Assembly (NCBI GenBank): GCA_030762895.1
Contig: CM061064.1
Coordinates: forward strand, 237,738,586-237,802,585
DNA: 64,000 nt
Source of the DNA: Sophora flavescens
Taxonomy: Eukaryota; Streptophyta; Magnoliopsida; Fabales; Fabaceae
Reading direction: 5' to 3'
Part shown: positions 59,234 through 64,000 of the stretch, one piece after another
Numbering within the stretch: position 1 is the first letter of the stretch
How the letters are laid out: every line of letters starts with the position of its first letter
Notes under the pieces: generated by a model
Seen by the model: the letters and a program-made list of their open reading frames with translations, nothing else
What the model was told of the DNA's origin: nothing
The model's database searches: none
Program-made: the position numbers and the translations under genes

Positions 59234-59515
59234 GGGTCTATGCCTCGGAGGGAAAATTCTCGGGGATAGGCTAACGGCAGACCGTCCAGAGATGATTTCA
59301 TTTTAGTTGCGGCTATAGTTCATGCGTTGCATGAGCATCCTGGATTGTGGTCCAGATGTGTGCACCAGGTTGTGTAGCTATAGTGCCATTGCTTTGCATG
59401 GGCACCCTCCAGTCACGGACGAGGGTGTGCACCGGGGACTCTGGGATGTGTCGATTGTATTGTTGTGATATCCGGATATGGCCGATACCTGAGGAGATTA
59501 TTCATACAACATTTC
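59234..59515 (+). mobile_element. Gypsy family A 5' LTR, distal part (right arm)
   Basis: It resumes the LTR interrupted at 49,027 (GGGTCTATGCCTCGGAGGG). It matches the complement of 2,790-3,080 and ends at TTCATACAACATTTCTGCTT, where pol begins. Confidence 0.85.
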
Positions 59516-60177
59516 TGCTTATCATCCCAACTACCCACAGTTACACAATGCTTTGGGAATAAGGTTGAGGATGAGTTCTGCTTATCATCCTCAGACGGAT
59601 GGACAGTCAGATAGAACAATTCAGTCGTTGGATGATCTTTAAAGAGCTTGTGTGTTAGAACATGTGGGTAGTTGGGATGAGTTCCTACCATTGATTGAGT
59701 TCACCTACAATAACAGTTTCCACAGGAGTATCGGGATGGCACCGTATGAGGCTCTGTATGGAAGAAAGTGTAGGTCTCCGTTGTGTTGGTATGAGACGGG
59801 TGAGAGCCAAGTGTTGGGTCCTGATATAGTACAATAAACAACGGAGCAAGTCAAGAAAATCAAAGAGAAAATGAAGGAAGTGCAAGATAGGTAGAGAAGA
59901 TATAATAATAAGAGGAGGAGATCCTTAGAGTTCCAAGAAGGTGATCACGTGTTTTTGAGAGTCACTCCGAAGACCGAAATTGGCAGAGCTATAAAGTCTA
60001 GAAAGCTCACTCCCCCGCTTCATTGGACCATTTCAGATTCTTCGACGAATTGGTTCAGTAGCTTACCAGATAGCCTTACCCCCTTACCTTTCCAACCTCC
60101 ATGATGTCTTCTATGTATCCCAGTTGAGAAAATATTATCATGATCCTTCTCATGTCATTGAGCCTGAGTCCATACAC
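59516..60177 (+). pseudogene. Gypsy A pol fragment (right arm)
   Basis: It is the same integrase fragment as 1,986-2,790: SAYHPQTDGQ, ALYGRKCRSPLCWYETGE, GDHVFLRVTPKTEIGRAIKS, VFYVSQLRKYY. It shares the LTR-to-pol junction and the TAA in DDL*RACV. Its own defects are TAA after DIVQ (about 59,835), TAG in the QDR*RRY segment (about 59,891) and one extra C near 60,013. It stops after EPESIH near 60,178, so the chromodomain-like tail, purine tract and LTR start are deleted. Confidence 0.85.
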
Positions 60178-61017
60178 TCTCTTCGTTATGTATACGGGTC
60201 CTACGTCCATCACCACCGAGCTTGGACAAGGAGCGCCTATAGGTTTCAGTGACACTATCCGCTTTGGTACTACTCTTCTATCGCGAATGGACTGCCTAAT
60301 GGACATCTACCGTCGATGCCAGGCATGGATCCAGACCCCTTCATGGTACCCTTTGTGGTACTGGTACCAGGGCTCGCACCAGCACCAGCACCAGAGCCCG
60401 AGTTAGCACCCATCCAGGAGGAGGACCCGATTGCCCCCGCCCAGACCTAGCACCCCTTCCAGAGGTACCAGCACCTCCAGAGGTTCGGGCTACGGTTTCG
60501 GAGTCATCTCGAGTATCTTCTAGACGACTTCATCCCCGCGATAGCAGACTTTACCGGCAGAGGTTTCAGTGGCAGTCAGACAGGAGCTCTTCCAGTGAGA
60601 GCGAAGGAGTGTCCGGACCTACCGGACCACGAGATGCGGACGAGGGTGGTAGTATATGATGTCTCGGGCCAGTGCCATCTGTATAGGTGTGAGTGAGGTT
60701 TTATTGTATTTTGAGAGGGGACGGAGTGTGGAGAGCTTCGGTGAGGTATTTTCCTTTTTGTCTTTTGATGTATTTCTTTGATATTATATTATCGCCAGTT
60801 TGTATATATCGGGATCCGACTAACGGGAATCCCTTGACAATACCTGTATCAGCATGTATGTATATATTATAGTTATGTTCTGTATGTATGTTTATACATG
60901 TGTTTCATATTTCAAGTTTTTAATTTTCCGTTGTTTTAAGTACATCTGCTTAACGATAATAATGAAATTAGGTCTTAATATTTTGGATTTTTATTAATGG
61001 GACGTCTGGGTGTCTCA
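60178..61017 (+). mobile_element. Gypsy A 3' LTR, distal part, with proline/serine-rich frame
   Basis: The end (GGGATCCGACTAACGGGAAT, then AATGGGACGTCTGGGTGTCTCA) matches the LTR end at 18,340-18,571. Ahead of it, 60,315-60,660 has a frame beginning MPGMDPDPFMVPFVV, with AP repeats and later SESSRVSSRRLHPRDSRLYR and SSSSESEGVSGPTGP. One frameshift lies near 60,445. Protein-like composition inside an LTR parallels the ORF at 52,602. Confidence 0.75.
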
Positions 61018-61110
61018 GGTTACACTTCTTAAATAGGGTCATAAAATAATAAATTGTTGATACTCCAAATATCACAAATAAGCTAAATCAAAATGACATA
61101 AACAATCTAA

Positions 61111-61416
61111 GGACCTATTTGGTTTGCATTTTCATTTCCTGTTTTCATTTTCTTAAATTCGTATTAATTTTAAATTGCTAACAATAGGATGGAAGGCTCC
61201 TACAATAAGCAATTGTGACAAAGAGATGATGGAAGACTAGTTAGGAAGAATGCGTTTCCGGAAACAATGAAAACAACTATTTGACATTTTCAAAATTTCT
61301 AGAAATGCTAGATGTGTTTTCAAAATTTGAAAAAGAAAATGATGTGGCAAATACTAAAATCAATACAGATTTTAGAAAATAAAAACAGGAAATGAAAATA
61401 CAAACCAAACAGGCCC
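61111..61416. mobile_element. Tourist-like (PIF/Harbinger) MITE
   Basis: This 306-bp element has terminal inverted repeats of about 40 bp, GGACCTATTTGGTTTG at the left and the complement of CAAACCAAACAGGCCC at the right. Both are flanked by TAA (61,108-61,110 and 61,417-61,419). The end wording and 3-bp TSD are typical of Tourist MITEs. Non-coding. Confidence 0.88.
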
Positions 61417-61469
61417 TAATATTTTCAACTGTATTCCAGATCTGTATTGGCATTTTAGATGTGATGGTA

Positions 61470-61735
61470 CATTGTCATGTTAATCAAAACTATACGTATT
61501 TGTATTCAAAACTGGAGTCTAAAGATCTCTCATTCTTTTAGAGAGGGGAACATATGTGCAGATTGGTTGGCAAATAATAGTCTTAGGGAAGAGTATGGTT
61601 TGCTGAGATTTAATGTCCCTCCTTTAGAATTAGGACTACTTTTGTTGAATGGTGCTTCAAGAGTCTCTTTACCCCGACTGTTAGGTTCTTAGTGCTTTTG
61701 TCTTCATTGGGCTATAAGCCCCTCCATATACCAAA
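61470..61735 (+). pseudogene. LINE RNase H fragment
   Basis: The frame gives SLKISHSFREGNICADWLAN and a short tail to PRLLGS, the C-terminal RNase H (RVT_3-type) region of plant LINEs with the REGN..ADWLA motif. CTTCATTGGGCTATAAGCCC and an A-rich run follow, like a LINE 3' end. Everything upstream is absent, so it is a 5'-truncated insertion. Confidence 0.7.
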
Positions 61736-61835
61736 AAAATATAAATAGACACAAGCATCATTCAAGCATCAATAAAAATCAATCCAGATAACTATCACCA
61801 TCTCAAAAATAAAATCCACATAAGGGTCGTAACTA

Positions 61836-62455
61836 TCCTAATAACCACCATAATAGTCTACATCGTCCAGACATGGGGGATGGAAAATCATCTGGAGTTG
61901 ACAGATGGCCATCTGGTTGTGGCTGAGACGACACACCGCCATCTTGCTGCTGCTCAGGTACATCAGTAGTAGTATAGGGCTGGTCGATATGGAGGACACC
62001 CTGTAGAGCGACGAGCCTCTCATGTTGGAGCTCCTCGAGCACAGCCTGTGAATGTGGCTCCATCTGTTGCCTCGTGTGCTCCATCTCCTGTCTCAGTTGC
62101 TGCACCTCCTCGATGCCCTGTGAGCCAGAAGATATAGCCACCTGATGTGTCAAGCTCGGACCCCCCCGATAGAAGGTACGAGCTAGGCTCCCGGTATCGT
62201 AAGAGGCGGCCTCAGACGCTAGCTGAATAAACCTGGTAATGAACTCCTCCTGGTATTAATAAATAAAAAACATTGTATTATTTAATTATAATAATAATAC
62301 GTAAATTAAAAATAAAAAAGAAAACTTAGGCTCACCTCATGGAGCTGATCAGTAGGGGGCAGCGAGTAGCCGGTATGTGAGAGTCGTGGACGAGCAGGTG
62401 ACATCTCGAGTGCTGGAGGTTCTCCTTCAGAAGGAAGTGGTCTCACTGAACTGAC
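61836..62455 (-). CDS. Two-exon hypothetical sequence downstream of the channel remnant
   Basis: On the minus strand PLPSEGEPPALEMSPARPRL to LPPTDQLHE ends at a GTGAGC donor near 62,335. It joins an acceptor (TTAATACCAG) at 62,253 in phase to EEFITRFIQLASEASYDTGS, then a glutamine-rich segment (LRQEMEHTRQQMEPHSQ) and a stop near 61,836. I do not recognise it. Composition and style recall C-terminal parts of plant transposon proteins. It follows the Shaker-like pore exon without a visible boundary, so a fusion or insertion is possible. Confidence 0.4.
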
Positions 62456-63663
62456 TATATATTGCAAACTATGAATGAAGTAGGCATTGAACCCAAGATC
62501 CAATATCATAATAATAATACAGAGCAGCCTCTCCCAATTACTGACCGGGTGTAAATCTCTGTATCCCACCATGTTACGGTGGTAGTTGCAAAATAGAATG
62601 TTGTTAAGAATTTATTCAAAACTGATTTATGATCCTATGTTTCTCCAAGCCATGTATGTTTATTATTATGATTCACAGCAATGGAATTGAAGAGGCATCC
62701 ATTACAATGGATCCAATAGATGATAACCTATAAAAAGCACAAGGGTTTAATTAGAAGTTAGAAACTTACATCAAATACTTATTCCATATTAAATTACTAC
62801 TATACATTGAACACAACATAAACAATTGTACACGTGCTAACTTCAGGTTTAGAAACTTACCCACGAGGACCTAGTAATGTGAAGCAACACAACAAACCAC
62901 ATTCTGAATGCACCCAAACAAGTACTGAAAGTCAGCCAACCCTCCATCCTTTTGAAAAGCATAATAATATAAGATTATATGACAAGGAAATTAAATATAT
63001 TTCACAAAACTTTAGTTGTATAGTTTAAATGATACCTCTTAAAAAAAGATTCAGTACTCAATGAACGCAGGAAGAGGAATGGTATGACATAAAACTGACG
63101 TCGCCTCCCAGATGGTAATATTGGACAAAATAAAATAGTGGCTGAGAAGAAATCTATGTAGAATAACCATGAATTCATAGAATTCTTGAAAATTCGGGCA
63201 TGGTTATCAATCAAACGCTCTGTCCTCTCGTCAATATTTGCCGTAAAGAAATGTTTGACTATAACATCAATGAGCAAAACGCTAGCGGCAGTCAAATGCA
63301 ATATCAGGATGCCTATTGGTAGATGCTTTCCAAAAGCAAGTTGGTATGGCATCTCAAATGTAAGAAAGAGGGCCATAATAAAAACTGCAATCTCCCACAT
63401 CCTATAAATTCCATGCTTATAAATTAAGACTAGTAGTTGGATGAAATTAAAAGAAAAGAAAATGCTTAGAAGATGGTAGAATGTAAAGCTTAATTGAGAA
63501 AGAAAAAGGAGAAGAAGAAGAAGAAGAAGAAGAAGAAGAAGAAGAAGAAGAAGAAGAAGAAGAAGAAGAAGGAAGAACCTATGCCAAATGTTGTAAGGGG
63601 AAATAACCCAATGATTGAGCTCCCGATCCCAATCATATGCTTCAATAAAATCCATCAAAAAAG
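62440..63663 (-). pseudogene. Shaker-type K+ channel-like gene, decayed fragment
   Basis: Minus-strand exons fit in phase: to 63,579 (ELNHWVISPYNIWH), 63,401-63,036 (RMWEIAVFIMALFLTFEMPY, LIDVIVKHFFTANIDERTER, DFFSATILFC, YVIPFLFLRS) and 62,948-62,861 (MEGWLTFSTCLGAFRMWFVV). They correspond to S1 to about S5 of plant Shaker channels (AKT/KAT style). The pore exon near 62,620-62,455 reads FYFATTTVT, a frameshift, then MVGYRDLHPVSNWE. The selectivity filter GYG is GYR. The S6-like LDLGFNAYFIHSLQYIV follows. No cyclic-nucleotide or ankyrin part is seen. A potassium-selective product is not possible from this copy. The family call rests on motif order. Confidence 0.65.
63510..63572. repeat. (GAA)n run in the channel intron
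   Basis: About 20 GAA triplets lie directly at the start of the intron between the first two channel exons (donor at 63,578). Read on the minus strand it forms a CTT/polypyrimidine tract. Confidence 0.95.
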
Positions 63664-63699
63664 CTGCATGCAATAGACAACCAGATAAGTGATTCAAAA

Positions 63700-64000
63700 T
63701 TCTAATAGCTTAAGTTTATGGGGTCTAACAATATAGAAAAAGAGAAATGATTCAAAACTGAAATGTAGTTTGTTTGTTTTTTTAAAAGCTAAAATAATTT
63801 ATTATAAGGATGAGTACAAGAAATACTCAACAAAAGAATACAAGGTGCAATTTTTACCAAACACCAAAATCAGTCCCTGTACTTAAATGGTTTTTATGCT
63901 TTTTTAAACGTGGTATCATATGAAAAATGGAAAAACCCCATGAAAGAAAGATTAATGATTCATATAAATCACTAAATGGTAAATGGTTTGAAAAAATCCA
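63700..64000. other. AT-rich end of window, nothing recognised
   Basis: The words AAGGATGAGTACAAG and the T-rich run near 63,770-63,790 faintly resemble a LINE tail on the minus strand, but no TSD or coding frame is visible. Confidence 0.35.

Noticed and set aside
1..61017. Inverted arms as an assembly artefact
   Set aside because: The arms differ by substitutions, private lesions, repeat copy number and three independent insertions with target duplications, which an artefactual duplicate would not show. Long reads would still be the final test.
63002..63697. A single 231-residue protein including a leucine run
   Set aside because: The leucine run is the (GAA)n intron tract; clean GT-AG borders at 63,579 and 63,401 join the flanking channel exons in phase.

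Overview
The window is nuclear DNA of a flowering plant, probably a eudicot. It is almost entirely nested transposons: Ty1/copia, Ty3/gypsy, an Athila/Tat-type gag-only element, CACTA, MITEs, LINE tails and very large LTRs. Scattered among them are remnants of two host genes. I see no bacterial, organellar, tRNA or rRNA gene, and no certainly intact host gene.

The backbone is a large inverted duplication. The left arm (1 to about 17,775) and the right arm (about 34,378 to 61,017) carry the same ordered blocks in opposite orientation: a gypsy LTR (family A) inserted in a LIN-like gene, an intron with a 118-bp LINE tail, a U-box exon of that gene, a decayed copia 3' end, a tandem array of a 481-bp unit (5 copies left, 4 right), a fragment of a giant LTR, then an internally deleted family A gypsy element. 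Shared stops, frameshifts and junctions show that this arrangement existed before the duplication. Later insertions are arm-specific, and the other arm holds the matching empty site. They are a copia element at 10,721-15,999 (left), a gag-only gypsy at 41,573-47,355 (right) and a giant LTR at 49,028-59,233 (right) that itself contains a CACTA element.

The spacer (18,577-34,377) holds the first exon of the LIN-like E3 ubiquitin ligase gene on the minus strand (start near 26,960), split by a copia element (19,351-26,219, TSD TCAAT). That copia carries a gypsy fragment next to its 3' LTR. Upstream of the gene lie a foldback element (27.5-28.2 kb), a solo giant LTR (28,552-32,557, TSD CTTCA) and a hAT-like MITE. 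The LIN-like gene is a pseudogene: it has two family A/copia insertions in its first exon, several stops and frameshifts, and no downstream WD40 part.

Right of the duplication (61,018-64,000) are a Tourist-like MITE, a LINE RNase H fragment, and a decayed minus-strand Shaker-type potassium channel gene whose filter reads GYR and which runs into exons of unknown origin.

Most interesting observations: the inverted duplication with reciprocal empty sites; an array of CpG-rich 13-bp dyads in the gag-only element; giant LTRs that carry an ORF beginning exactly at a splice acceptor; and a CACTA element with a fully open 519-codon spliced frame combining a Transposase_24-like region with a cut-off Ulp1-like region.
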